64,000 nt of DNA from Polychytrium aggregatum. Taxonomy: Eukaryota; Chytridiomycota; Chytridiomycetes; Polychytriales. The translations under genes were made by a program, and so were the position numbers. Shown here in pieces: positions 9,140 through 23,324 of this stretch; the stretch's first letter is position 1; every line of letters starts with the position of its first letter. The stretch covers positions 35,606 through 99,605 of the forward strand of contig NW_026516345.1 in assembly GCF_025602895.1 (NCBI RefSeq), given 5' to 3'. The notes under the pieces were generated by a model. The model saw only the letters and a program-made list of their open reading frames with translations, was not told the origin of the DNA and ran no database searches.

Positions 9140-11512
9140 TCACTTTGGCAGCCTCCGAATGAACACCACCGGTCGCTCTCCGATCTCCACAATCGACCTG
9201 CATACTATGATCATGTTGCGCGCCGCATTGACGTCGCGATTCCACACTGTCCGGCAGCTGGGATTCTTGCAGCTCCTGACAAAGTGGGAATTCGCAACAC
9301 TGGGCGCATCGAGTCCTTCCAACCGAACTGGCTCCAGGCACTTGGAGCACACCTGTGAGGTGTTGAACTCGTTCGTCGAGGCCACCTTGACGCTTCCGTG
9401 AGGGTGAGTGGGACGGCGGCGGTGGTGCTCGAATTGCTCAAAGTACCGAGCAAATCGCTGCCTCCGAGGGCTGGATGCATAGCCCTTGCCCTGTCGCCAT
9501 GACGCATTGCCAAAGGCGATCACCACATCGGTCCGTATCGGGGCGTGCTTCAGGACGACCTTGCACATCCTGTCGACGGCCACTTGGCGCCTCTTGTGGC
9601 CCGTGAAGCGATGGTGACGGGCCTTCTTGCCAAGGTGGAAGTCGAGCTGCACTCGCAGCTCCGGTCGCAGGACATGGGTGAGATGGACAAGGAAGGCCTC
9701 CGAGGACGACACCTTGGGCGAGGGGGTGGTCGACATCCAGGTCTCGATGCTGAGTCGATACTTCATGATATTGTGCCACTTGGTGTTGGACGTATGGCCA
9801 CACATGTGCTGGTAGTGGCCATTGGAGAACGAGACCACCTCGTCTTGGTGACCCGGTGCTTGGATGACCGCCGTGAAGATGGAGCCGACTCCAGGATCGA
9901 TGCCAATCCAAGTGGTGCGGTTGGGGTCTGGGTCGCCGATGTGGGCCTGGATGCGCTGCTCGGCAGTCGGAGGAGGCTTGGAGGCCTCGGTGCGATCGGT
10001 TCGAGGCAGAAACTTGACGAGGCCGATGGTGCATCCAATGCCATCGGTGCTGATCTCGTAGTTGAACAGCTTCTTGTTCACGTCCCGCTCTTGGAAGAGG
10101 GAACTACGCAGCTTGAAGCAACTGCGCCAGAGACGATCCTGGTTGTTGATGCCGTCCTCGCCTTCTTCCTTGAGCATGTCCCGGGTGAGTCCAAGGCGCT
10201 TCTTTGGACCCAGGAGTTGCCAGAGAGTGACGGTGTCGATCTTGACATACTTGGCCCTTGCAGTGCATAGAGGAACTATCGTGCACACGGCCGGAGGAGT
10301 GTCGAGAGCGAGCTGCTTGAGTGCCCAGTTGATCCTGGATGCCAGCTTGTTGATCTTGGACTTGGTGGTGCCGAGCTCAGACTTGGCCGTGGTGAGCCTC
10401 TTGTCGTCGGAGGGAATGCCTTGGGTAGTGAGCTCGTCCAGCTTGGCCTGGCGCTGCAGCTCAGTGACTCGGAGGGCGGGCATGTCACAGTCGATCCACT
10501 TGTGGACATTGTCGACCATCTTGTCTCGGGCGAGGATTCTCACATGGTGTGAGAGGCGATGGAGGGCCCGGAAGCGGTCCTGGTCGCTGCTGTACCGAAA
10601 CTCGTCCAGGACGTGGCCAAAGTCTGGATAGAGGAACTCGAGATCGGCCTTGGGTGGAGTCTGCCCTGGTTTCTCGAAGAGCTCGAGACAGGCCTCGATG
10701 GCTTCGTGCTTGTGCTTGTTGGCTGGGAAGACGGCAGCGCAGAAGCGGCGAAGGAGTCGCCAGTAGGCCAGGTTGAGGTGGGTGGTGCAGTTGGTGGCAT
10801 AGGCATTGACAGCGAGAGTGAGAAGCTGACTGTGAGCACCATCAGGCAGACGAGGGGCCGGAGGCAGGTCTGCGTGCCGAGTGGTCTGGTAGTCGCGAAA
10901 GGAAGCGACCAGATGCTCGTTGTATTTCTCATTGTCCCCGGTCGGGGAGAGGGCACCGTCCTGGACGATCCTGAAGCATTGGCGAACGAAAGCAGGGGTG
11001 GACTTGGAGATGACGGGGACGGGAATATCCTGCTCGATGCACCGGAGGATGTGCAGGTTGAGCAGCCTGGATGCCTCGAACTGGATCTGGGTCATGGCCT
11101 CGACGGTGGCCTGGATCTTGTCGCGGAGAGCGGGATTGAGACAACAGCCATCCATCGTCTGCTTGAAGCAGCTGAACTGAGGGGCGGATGACCTTCCATC
11201 CACGAGTGGGACGACAGAACTCTTGAGGGGCCGGTATTTGGGACACTTGTTGGTGTTGCAGCGTTCGTGATCGGTGCCATCGCACTGGCGACATCGCTTG
11301 CCAGTACTCGAGGAAGTAGATGGACCAGACTCGGTGGGATCGACATCCATTGGATCTGCAGAAGCAGTGGTGGTGAGCGACGGAGCAACAGACGACCAAG
11401 CGTGCGTGGGATCAGAATACGAACCAGAGACAGGCTCCGACTGTGACTTGGCTTTCTTGGGCCTGGGTGGCCGAGGCTGGCCATCACCGGTACCCTTGCG
11501 CTTCGGAGGCAT
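9140..11512 (-). CDS. Fanzor (eukaryotic TnpB-like) RNA-guided DNA endonuclease
   Basis: The start is ATG at 11510-11512; the frame upstream has only a TTG. The protein is 790 residues. The N-terminus carries basic clusters (PPKRK, PRPKKAK) that look like a bipartite nuclear localisation signal. A Cys/His knuckle (CRQCDGTDHERC) follows. The RuvC core is complete: WIGIDPGVGS with Asp539; FGNASW in place of the usual RuvC-II Glu motif; the compensating Glu715 in NEFNTSQVC; and Asp760 in WNRDVNAARNM. A zinc ribbon is formed by Cys722, Cys725, Cys748 and Cys753. The displaced Glu and the large N-terminal extension are typical of Fanzor1 rather than prokaryotic TnpB. It should cut DNA guided by an RNA from the element end. 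It sits downstream of the transposase on the same strand. Confidence 0.9.
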   Translation of the reverse strand: MPPKRKGTGDGQPRPPRPKKAKSQSEPVSGSYSDPTHAWSSVAPSLTTTASADPMDVDPTESGPSTSSSTGKRCRQCDGTDHERCNTNKCPKYRPLKSSVVPLVDGRSSAPQFSCFKQTMDGCCLNPALRDKIQATVEAMTQIQFEASRLLNLHILRCIEQDIPVPVISKSTPAFVRQCFRIVQDGALSPTGDNEKYNEHLVASFRDYQTTRHADLPPAPRLPDGAHSQLLTLAVNAYATNCTTHLNLAYWRLLRRFCAAVFPANKHKHEAIEACLELFEKPGQTPPKADLEFLYPDFGHVLDEFRYSSDQDRFRALHRLSHHVRILARDKMVDNVHKWIDCDMPALRVTELQRQAKLDELTTQGIPSDDKRLTTAKSELGTTKSKINKLASRINWALKQLALDTPPAVCTIVPLCTARAKYVKIDTVTLWQLLGPKKRLGLTRDMLKEEGEDGINNQDRLWRSCFKLRSSLFQERDVNKKLFNYEISTDGIGCTIGLVKFLPRTDRTEASKPPPTAEQRIQAHIGDPDPNRTTWIGIDPGVGSIFTAVIQAPGHQDEVVSFSNGHYQHMCGHTSNTKWHNIMKYRLSIETWMSTTPSPKVSSSEAFLVHLTHVLRPELRVQLDFHLGKKARHHRFTGHKRRQVAVDRMCKVVLKHAPIRTDVVIAFGNASWRQGKGYASSPRRQRFARYFEQFEHHRRRPTHPHGSVKVASTNEFNTSQVCSKCLEPVRLEGLDAPSVANSHFVRSCKNPSCRTVWNRDVNAARNMIIVCRSIVEIGERPVVFIRRLPK

Positions 11513-11738
11513 GGGGGCAGAGGATGCTGGATGCCTGCCAGTGGTACTGGTCAGAGCAGAGACTTTTTTTATCGTACAATAGCGCGATGATCCGATCAAG
11601 GCGAGATGAGGGAAGAAAGCAGCAGGACGAAGGAACCCGTCTTTGCGGGCTGGTTGGGGAAGTGACCCTGTTCAAAAATCGCCGAGAGGTTCAAGCCAGG
11701 GATGTGAACGCGAAAATGGCGGAGTGATTGGAGGGAAC

Positions 11739-12671
11739 TCAACCCCAGAAGCGCATCGCTCGCTCAATCAGCCGTGGGAAGACATCTGGAAGCACCCTCC
11801 GAACGGCAGACTCAAACAGGGTCACCATCCCGACTCTGAACCCCTCGGACGCATTCAGCGCTGTTGTCTTCCTGTACTGATGCTTCACAATCCCAAAGAA
11901 GTTCTCGATGGGATTGAAGTCGGGCGATGCAGGTGGGGTGAAGATCACTGACCATCCTCGGCGCTCGATGCAGTCCAGGACAGCCATTGTCTTGTGCATG
12001 CTGACATTGTCCATCACAATCACAGAGTCGTCTGGGAAGGTCGCTCGCTCAAAGAACTCGACCATCGAGTGTGTCTTGAATGATGTGGGGATGTACATGC
12101 GATGCAGCACACCAGAGTGGTTGATTGCAAATGCAGCCGAGACAGACTTGTGTTTCATGTGATTGCGCTGGCGAAGAGGAGCACCCTTCGGCGAGTATCC
12201 GTAAAGAGGGAAAATGGATCTCCTGATCCCTGTCTCATCGACAAAAACGAATCGTCGTGGGTCGATGGAGCGGGCCTGGTCCCTGAACTGTGCCACTCGC
12301 TCATCCAGTCGCTTGGACTTGTAGAGGTGTGTTGCCCTCTTGTGAGAGAGACCTGCTCGCTGGATGGCAGTGTGGCAGAGTGAGAGTGATACTTTCCTCT
12401 GGAGGATGGAATCGAGCTTGCACCGCAACACAGGACCAGTCTGGAACGGGTCCTGTTCAATCAGGGTGCGAATGACTGGACATGCCTGCTCGAAGAAAGT
12501 GGATCTGCGAGCTGGGACCCGGGATGGGTCATCCAGCTTGCATCCTCGGTGCCATCGATGGATGGTGCTCTCGGATACACTGAATATGGAGGCGACCTTA
12601 CGCAGGCTATGGATGAGGGCGTAGCATCGCAATGCGGCGGTGCGAAAGTCGGATGTGTGGCGAATGGTCAT
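11739..12671 (-). CDS. Tc1/mariner-IS630 superfamily transposase (DD34E)
   Basis: 310 residues from ATG at 12669-12671; the frame extends upstream without another ATG. The N-terminal helix-turn-helix region is visible (RKVASIFSVSESTIHRWHRG). The catalytic triad is clear: FVDETGI (first Asp), VIVMDNVSMHK (second Asp) and SPDFNPIENFFG (Glu). There are 34 residues between the second Asp and the Glu, the DD34E spacing of Tc1-like enzymes. The product should bind the inverted repeats and move the element by cut and paste into TA. The Fanzor gene follows 226 bp downstream in the same orientation, so the two could share a promoter at the right end. Confidence 0.92.
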   Translation of the reverse strand: MTIRHTSDFRTAALRCYALIHSLRKVASIFSVSESTIHRWHRGCKLDDPSRVPARRSTFFEQACPVIRTLIEQDPFQTGPVLRCKLDSILQRKVSLSLCHTAIQRAGLSHKRATHLYKSKRLDERVAQFRDQARSIDPRRFVFVDETGIRRSIFPLYGYSPKGAPLRQRNHMKHKSVSAAFAINHSGVLHRMYIPTSFKTHSMVEFFERATFPDDSVIVMDNVSMHKTMAVLDCIERRGWSVIFTPPASPDFNPIENFFGIVKHQYRKTTALNASEGFRVGMVTLFESAVRRVLPDVFPRLIERAMRFWG

Positions 12672-12729
12672 GGCCAGCGCGCGATAACATTGGGTAACAA
12701 AATATTCGATCAATGGTCAAAAACCTGGG

Positions 12730-12756
12730 TGTCCCGTTTTTATTGGATTGCCTGTA
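12730..12756 (-). repeat. Right terminal inverted repeat of the Fanzor transposon
   Basis: Read on the minus strand it begins TACAGGCAATCCAAT and reaches AAAAACGGGACA. It is the partner of 9040-9067 and is closely similar to the right end of the miniature element at 57828-57854. Confidence 0.85.
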
Positions 12757-13001
12757 AGCGCTCCGAAACCGACTGCACACCGACCTCTCTGCCGGTATGA
12801 ACTCATGGCACAAATGACAGCTGTAAGTCGAGCCGCCAGCCCAGATCCCGCAGGAAACTCTTGCACCAGCGGCTCTGGATATCAAGGTTGTTCCTGATGG
12901 GCGATGAGGGACCTGCACGCAGCATCTCCAGACACACTCGGCGACCACATGTGTATTAGGGATCAAGAAACAAAGAATGGCCGCCGGGGACTCATCGGGC
13001 A

Positions 13002-13348
13002 CTAGTTTGTCCTGAAGAACTTCATCCCAAGCCAGTTGAAGAACACAAAATACACCATCACCGGCCCCAGGATCGGCAGTAGCAGGCAGTAGTAGGTATC
13101 GTCCTTGACCCAATCCAGGACCTGAAATCGACACAGCAAGCGGATGAGGAATGTGGACTCGGGTGGAGACGAACAAGTGTTCGATGGTGATGCATGCAAG
13201 GACTGCTCTCCCAGCTCTATACCCAGCTCTATACCCGGCTCACCCAAATGCCGGTATACGGCAGCCACTTGGAGATGCAGATGGAATAGATCGCCGATAC
13301 AAAGTAGACGCTGGTAGCGACTGCCAGGAGCAGGCCGGCGTTTGTCAT
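13002..13348 (-). CDS. PIGY: PIG-Y-like subunit of GPI-GlcNAc transferase
   Basis: Two exons, 13348-13244 (35 codons) and 13121-13002, encode 74 residues, close to the roughly 71 of human PIG-Y. Two hydrophobic segments are visible, one near the N-terminus (LLLAVATSVYFVSAIYSICI) and one near the C-terminus. The tail LLLPILGPVMVYF followed by NWLGMKFFR-x-N matches the PIG-Y pattern LLLP...WMG-x-K-x-FRHN. PIG-Y is a small ER membrane subunit of the complex that starts GPI-anchor synthesis by moving GlcNAc to phosphatidylinositol. The 122-bp intron contains a short duplicated stretch. Very short genes like this are easily missed by automatic annotation. Confidence 0.85.
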
Positions 13349-13888
13349 TAGCCGTGTCGGTTTGCTCTGGCGGCGTGGACTCGATCGTCCGCTCGCTTCT
13401 TCCGACGCAATAGGATCTCAGTCTATGGCGTATAATTCAAGGCAAATGCCGCCGAGTGTCATTAGCGCACTTGCAAAGTCGCAGACTGGCCGAGCGCAGG
13501 CCCTTGGAGATGGCGGATTCATGGCGGGCATCGGCGCCGGATCGGCCGGAAAGCGCCAACTCGGCTCCAGAGCCCTGTCGTAAGGCCGGTGCCGCCATCT
13601 GCTGCTCTGACGGAGATCGATCTCCCAACATTGCCCCGCAGCCAGTCAGCTCGTACCAGTAATCAAGCGAAAGCAATGCTTGCGAACCGCAAACAGGTGT
13701 GTTGGGTGCATCTGCCCAGGGGTGATGGACGAGGAACCAGGGCCGCTCGGAGCCAGCCAGCCAGACGCCGCAGCATTCGCCCTGTGGCGGACATGCCTCG
13801 ATCCTTCTGCCTCGATCCTTCTGCCTCGATCCTTCTGCCTCGACCCTCATCTTCCGACACCAACGTTCGCCCACAGAACAAGCCAGCC
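13349..13888. other. Divergent intergenic region with a short tandem repeat
   Basis: 540 bp lie between the divergent PIG-Y and TBCA genes. About three copies of a 14-bp unit (CTCGATCCTTCTGC) occur at 13797-13845, just upstream of the TBCA start. No exon was recognised. Confidence 0.6.
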
Positions 13889-14476
13889 ATGTCGCTCCGT
13901 GATCTCAAAATCAAGACCGGCGTCGTCAAGCGGTAAGCCCTGCTCTTGCACGGCTGCAGCAACATCCTCAGTGCCCTGATCCGCCCGGCTTTGACTCGCT
14001 CGCCTTTGCCTAGATTGGATAAGGAGCTCTCATACTACCACCTCGAGTCGACCAAGCAGCAGGACCGCATCGACAAGCTGAAGCAGAGCGGCGCCGACGA
14101 TGCCGACATCCGCAAGCAGACCGAAGTCCTGCAGGAGACCACCGTGATGATCCCCGACAGCAAGAAGCGGCTGGAGGCTGCCTACAAGGAGCTGGAGTCT
14201 CTCCTGGAAAAGCTGCAGGTGCGATCGGCGCTTCTTCTCTCGGACGCTGTTGCATTGCTGGGCTGCGAATCTGATGCGGACGGACGGATGCCAGCTCGCC
14301 GAGAAGGCGCAAGCGTCATATGCGGATTGCGTGCGTAGCGATCAGGAGGCAGGCTGGATTCTCACATGCCGCACCGGCTCTGCCGCTCTTCCTTCCAGGC
14401 CGAGAACCAGGAGGCCGAAGAGGTCGTTGCCGCGCAAGATATTCTCCAGCAAGCTCTGCCCCAGCTCAGCTTGTAG
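13889..14476 (+). CDS. TBCA: Tubulin-specific chaperone A (tubulin cofactor A)
   Basis: Exons 13889-13932, 14014-14218 and 14399-14476 encode 108 residues, the usual size. The start MSLRDLKIKTGVVKR-LDKE and the block EVLQETTVMIPDSKKRLEAA match the cofactor A family (KIKTGVVKRL; ILQES-x-MMIPD-x-x-RRLEAAY). It is an all-helical protein that holds beta-tubulin during heterodimer assembly in the cytosol. The middle exon carries most of the conserved sequence. It converges with MOB2 downstream. Confidence 0.93.
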
Positions 14477-14975
14477 ACGCACTGGCTCGATGCTGTCCCA
14501 TGGAGGATGGGCAACACAACCCTCCGTCCCTCACAGCGGCAAGCACGCACCTTGCAAGAACACTCCTCTCTGGAGGCAATGTACGGGCAGTGCCAGTGAA
14601 GCAGCCCAAATCGAAACCGGTTCTTAGTGCAAGTAGTGGCTCCTGCGGATCCTGAATACACACCGTGAATCGCCCGACATGATGGCCAACAGTGGATTCA
14701 AGGAGACCGACGTTGTGGTTGTCGTTGGGGATCAAGTGGATGCAGAGCAGCAGTGCGTTATCGGTGGATGATGCTCCTCGGTGTGCTGTCGATGGGCACT
14801 GCCTCGCGTGGCCCGCGAGTTACAGGGCGAGTTACAGCCCATACGAACGAGTACTGAATGAACATGCGTATATTCAGGATCCAGAAACGAGAAAGGCTTC
14901 TTCGTTGTGATCGCTGCAATGGATGGGCAAGTGCATTCGAGGGAGGGATCCACACAGCAAAGACATGTCCGTCCA
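14477..14975. other. Intergenic, convergent 3' ends
   Basis: 499 bp separate the convergent TBCA and MOB2 genes. No conserved frame, repeat or RNA gene was seen. Confidence 0.5.
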
Positions 14976-16258
14976 TCAGATGCGACCCGACTTTTCCAGC
15001 TCCGTGATAAACTCGCTCATGGGCGACAGCTCCTTCTTGTCGAGGAGATCAAACTCCCGTCCGAAACAGATCACATGTGCGAAGAGGGTGTTGAGATGGC
15101 CTTCGGCCGACATGTGGAGGATCTTGTCGTAGTGGCAGTGGTAGATGTGCGCAAAGATCCGGAAGAGATGCTTGTAGATGGCTCGGAGGGTGTTCTGGAG
15201 ATCCTTCGGGAACGGGTTTGCTGGAAGAGTGGGTGTGCACAGGATGAGCCGCAGGCAACGCCACGACCAGGATTCACTCTGCCCGTCCGATAGCTTTTCC
15301 CAGGCCCTATGGATGCGTGACTTTGTCTCGTATACAGCCTGTTGGAGTACTTACTTCCCTTGGTTGGGAATATTTGCTCATCGTACAGCACCGTCTGGAT
15401 CCACGACATGGCCGAGTCCACGTACTGCGGCGCCGAGAGCTTGACTGTTCGCCTCTGGCTATCCGTCCAGGTATACTCGAAGCTGCGTAGATCCAGTGGA
15501 CGCCGCAGTTAGTGTCCACGGCGGCGACCACTCCAACGATCGAGTGCATGCGATCCAGCAGACGAGCCCTTTGCGCATCGCCGGCGTCCTGCTTACCTCG
15601 GGCCACCGTTCATGACAGCACACTCTCCGGCCTCGTCGCAGAATTCGGCAACAGCATCGTAGAAAAAGTTGGTGTGCATGAAGAAGTCGAATGCTAGAAG
15701 ACACATGATTCAGTATCAGAGATTTTGGGCACACGCGGGTGGGCGCTTCAATGACAGCAGGATCCAGACAAGCAGCAACGTCTGTCGATGCGCTCCACTG
15801 GTTCGGGCGCGAATGGCAGCAGTCGGACGCTTACTGTTAACTGCCAGCCTGTGGTGGTGCCGAAGATCAGCGGGTGGAGAAGGCGTGATGTTCTTGATTA
15901 GTTTGGATTGTCGGGTGGAACCAACCAATCTTGCTGCCATGGCAAGTATACCCTTCGCCTATCCGATGGCGGTGGGGCGAGCCTGTACGTACCACTCATT
16001 GGAATCCACGAAACGAGGCAGGCTGCAGACTTTCCGAAGGCTTCCGTTCACGAGCGTGGCGTTGACAAAAGGCTGCTCCAGAAACAGAGGCTTTGAGGCA
16101 TTAGGCCGAGAACCTTTGCCGCGGCCTCCGAGACGACTGTGATGCCGGAGTCCCGAAGAGAGCGACCGGGACGATGTTGACGAGGATTTAGTAGAAGTAG
16201 AGGTGGCAGAAGAAGAAGATGTGTTTTTTGAGACAAAGGTTGCATAGATGGATGACAT
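14976..16258 (-). CDS. MOB2: MOB2-type kinase activator
   Basis: Five exons from the right: 16258-15993, 15848-15835, 15693-15597, 15482-15355 and 15220-14976. They total 249 residues and stay in phase. The Mob fold is clear: LVNGSLRKVCSLPRFVD, NEWLAVNTFDFF, FCDEAGECAVMNGGP (zinc-site Cys), KLSAPQYVD, FPTKG...PFPKDL and FRIFAHIYHCHYDK. The NGSLRKVCSLP block and the ending ELEKSGRI resemble yeast Mob2 more than Mob1. Mob2 activates NDR/LATS kinases such as Cbk1 in polarity and morphogenesis. The second exon is only 14 nt, and without it the NEWLAVNT motif is lost. The N-terminus is Ser/Thr-rich and probably disordered. The exact start is uncertain. Confidence 0.9.
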
Positions 16259-17523
16259 ATAGCTGTGAGAAGAGGGATTGTATGAGAGGCAGATTTGGAT
16301 CCAACGGCAAAAACAATGCGCCTGCGTTATTTCTGTCATTGTCGGCCAGCGTGAGGCAGGTGGGATCATCTGGCTGGCCTGAAACTGGGAGGATGAAGGT
16401 GGGGAGGAGGAGGGAGGAAAGGATGCGGTTCCACGCAGAGTAATCCAGACGAGGCTGAGACCGGCACTCGTCCGAATGAGAAAGGTAGAACCAGCTCAAT
16501 GCAAGTGTTGGCATGGCGAGCCGATCGAGTGGACAAGACCACCAAAGGAATGGAAGGGGGCGAGTGCAAAGGACGAGATTGTGGAGCAGGGGTTGCGGGA
16601 AATGTGTTGGTGCTGCCTTGAAAGATGAAGCTATTGCAAGGCTTTTGGAGCTGTGGCAGATGCATGTGTGGCGGGAAGAAAAACCGTCGCCCGAGGCAAG
16701 GACCAGCGAGGAGCAGCAGCGACTCTGGCAGCCAGATGTCGATCCGGCAGCGCTCAGTGCATCGACAGAGGCGCCGTGTCGCAGTGCAGATCCACCACCT
16801 CCGTGAATTGTGGATGAGCTTGTCGGCGCCATGAGCCCAAAAGCCGAGCACCGACGAGGGCGAACGGATGTGGTAGGCTGCGTGACTGGCCATCTGGCAA
16901 GCTCACGGGCTTGCGGGGCTCTGGCAGAAACGATTGATCGATTGATCGAAAGAGCACGAAAAGCAGCGGATCCGTGGGGGGAGGTGGGAGTCAAAGGGGG
17001 ACCAGGATCATGGGCCTACCTGAAGAAGCTCATTGTGATGTGCAGGGGTGTGGGCTGGCGACGGGCGGGATGCGGTTGCGGTTGCGGGTGCTGTGTGTCC
17101 AGGAAGATGCAGAGGGCGGCTACAGAACGGTCTCAGGTACGAGTCTTGGATCGACAAGACGGGGGTGGACGGGGACGGCGATGGGCGGTGGGCTGGGCGG
17201 CAGACTAGCTGGCTGCGAGGGGTGCGCTCTCGAGTCGATGGAAGGTGAAGAGGACGGCCAGCGCCAGCCGGGCGACGGGCCAACCAAAACACCAACGGCG
17301 GCTGTGGGACAGGTCTTGCCTGTTTTGGGCTGTGCGACGCGGCCGGCATGAGGTCAGTCCAGCACATCGCTTTGATCACCGCTTTGATCATCGCTTTGAT
17401 CATCGCTTTGGTCATCCAGACTGCAGCGGCGCCATAGATCGCTGTATTTCCGTCCGTGCGAGTCGATGGGCGAGACACAATGACAGAACACTAGAGCCCA
17501 CAGAGGGCAAAGCAGCCAATTTC
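16259..17523. other. Intergenic; MOB2 upstream region with a 12-bp tandem repeat
   Basis: 1265 bp without a supported gene. Several open frames are low-complexity shadows. Four near-copies of a 12-bp unit (ATCGCTTTGATC) occur at about 17364-17416, close to the end of PIN4. The MOB2 promoter and 5' leader probably occupy the left part. Confidence 0.5.
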
Positions 17524-18745
17524 TCAGTTCTTTCGGTCCTCGACCTGGCGACAAGTCCGCACAAGAGCAGCATATGCGTGAGCTTCTCCATCGACTTCCC
17601 TCCTCCTGTCCTCGAGGCTGCCTGTGCTCTCTGTCGCTCTTGATCCATGTCCTCACCATGATGATGTGGTAGCCAAAGTTGGTCTTGACTGAGGAGCAGT
17701 CGAGCGAGAGCCGAGTGGGCGTTAGAAGTGGTGCGCCGTGCACTTGCCCCATCGCTTGAGCCGATATGGGCCACGTCGCACTGCAGCGACGATCAGAGAA
17801 ACCTACTTGGCGGATCGGTGATGATGGGGGCATCGCAGGTGCTGGGCGTCAAAGCAAAGGCGGCGTCCTGTGTTCCATTGTGTGCATATATGTATGGGTA
17901 TGGGAGTTCAGCAGTTTGCAGGTAGCAGCTCTATCGCATCCATGGGGTTGCATTTGGGCTGGACGGGTTGCAGCTTCGACGTCCCGAAGTCGCAGAGCGG
18001 CAGTAATATAGGCGATGTTGGGAGTGGGGACCCTGGCTTCAGATCTGCGGACATCGCGCCGAGCAGACTGGGGCACCATCCTTGAAGCCATCGGTATCCC
18101 CGCTTACCTGGAAGGGACCAACCATGGATCCTCGCACCATCCAGCCAAGCGATCCTCCTGCCTTGGCCTTGTCTTCAGAGTAAATCTCCGCAACCTGTGC
18201 AGACGGAACACCGAAATCAACATCTTCACGGTCGATGACGTTGGCTCAGCGGAGCGGGGCATCCATCATACTGATGAAAGGAGACTTGTCAAGGTCGGCC
18301 GATCGATGCCTGTTCCGCCTCGACTGCCGCGAATAGAAAGCCTTACCTTGTCGAATCGCATTCCATCGACCTTGATCTTATCGAGAGCTTCCATGCACTG
18401 GATCGGATCAGAGGTCCGAGGTCAGGGGGCTCTGTCGGGAAGCAAACGCTCGGGGATCGCCGCGGACCGCCACGGATCGGAGAGGTCATCGGTCGGTAGA
18501 GCCCAGGGTGAGTCCCTCGGTCCGCCACCTACCTTGGAGTGCTTCTCGCACAAGATGTGCCTCACTTTGACCGAGTTGGCTGACTTTAGCTTGCCGCTGC
18601 CGGACTTGCCGCCCTCATCTCCGTCTGGTGATTTGAAAGAATATTATATATCGATGGACCGATCGTCGAGGGGGAGCAAGCGCCAAACGGGCTTACCGTT
18701 CTTGGGCTTGCTAGATTTAGACGAAGAGCCCTTCTTGCCAGCCAT
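17524..18745 (-). CDS. PIN4: Parvulin-type peptidyl-prolyl isomerase (PIN4/Par14)
   Basis: Seven exons, read from the right: 18745-18697, 18624-18533, 18397-18347, 18194-18108, 17867-17807, 17688-17657 and 17544-17524. Together they encode 130 residues, against 131 in human Par14. Family blocks appear in order: [49 protein letters not shown] and [12 protein letters not shown]. The N-terminus is a basic Ser/Gly/Lys stretch, as in the family, where it binds DNA and ribosomal precursors. The enzyme isomerises Xaa-Pro bonds; family members act in ribosome biogenesis and chromatin. The last exon has only six sense codons. Confidence 0.93.
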
Positions 18746-19423
18746 GTTGGGACCGAGTCTGAGACGGCGATGCCCGGACCAGCCCATCAATCAGGTTTGA
18801 TACACATCGGATCACGTGTCATCTGGTGCGCACGTGGACAGTCCGTTCATCATATTGCCCCAAACGACAGCCCATCCGCACCCGAGACAGGATGGCACCG
18901 TTCCTCCAAGGAGACTGTATTGATTCCACTGATCAATAAGCTGCGTCGCCAAGAAGCAACTACATGTCTATGGGCCCGCATCATGGGGGCTGTGCCCCTG
19001 GGCCGTTTTTTTTTGGGGGGGGGGCTTTGCAAACAACTGACACAAAACCGAGTGGGTTCTTGCTCCAGGCATCGAGACTCATCGCGCGAGACCGGGAAAC
19101 AAGAGAAAGCCCGCGCACGAGGAAAGGTCGAGTTGAAAAAAAAAGGTACTTGACAAGGAAAGGAGATAAATTCAAGGCAAGTAAAATAGAGCCGAGACGA
19201 ATGCGGTGCGGATGAGAGATTAGCAGACCCAAAAGAGTATTAGAAGTGAGTGTGATACAAGGATGATTGAGATGGAGGGCAGGACAGAACAAGCGGAAGA
19301 GTTGTCGAGATAATCTCGGCGTCAGAGGCACGGGGAGAGCTTCAATTGCATATCAGTTTCGAGGGAGGCGTGTGGTATCGGATGTTTGGCAGGCAGGCAT
19401 GCGATTGCTGGGTGGGCCATCGT
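18746..19423. other. Intergenic with homopolymer runs
   Basis: 678 bp between PIN4 (start) and SNF1 (stop), both leftward. It holds a T8-G10 run at about 19007-19023 and an A-rich stretch near 19136. No gene was recognised. Confidence 0.5.

Positions 19424-23324
<3,901 letters not shown>

Larger units (their letters stand above)
9040..12756 (-). mobile_element. Fanzor-bearing Tc1/mariner-type DNA transposon, apparently intact
   Basis: The element is bounded by TA at 9040-9041 and TA at 12755-12756, the target-site preference of Tc1/mariner elements. Imperfect terminal inverted repeats (9040-9067 and 12730-12756) share TACA at the tip and AAAAACGGGACA inside. Two complete genes run leftward: a DD34E transposase (12671-11739) and a Fanzor nuclease (11512-9140). 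Both frames are unbroken, which suggests recent or maintained activity. A 552-bp deletion derivative lies at 57303-57854 and a decayed scrap at 42684-42736, so the family has a history in this genome. Confidence 0.9.

Noticed and set aside
9545-10270. Plus-strand open frame of 241 codons inside the Fanzor gene
   Set aside because: It is antisense to the conserved RuvC region of the Fanzor; its Gly/Val/Asp/Leu bias is the complement of that coding sequence.
11600-11640. Extended N-termini for the Fanzor (to 11599) and transposase (to 12713)
   Set aside because: Those frames begin at TTG, not ATG. The first ATGs (11512 and 12671) give plausible proteins.
14640-14665. Possible further copy of the 42.7-kb transposon scrap (shared GATCCTGAATACAC)
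   Set aside because: Only 14 bases match, which is expected several times by chance in a window of this size, and flanks do not align.
16188-16994. 268-residue minus-strand frame upstream of MOB2
   Set aside because: Ser/Pro/His-rich with no conserved block; it runs into the MOB2 start in a different frame and lacks plausible splice links.
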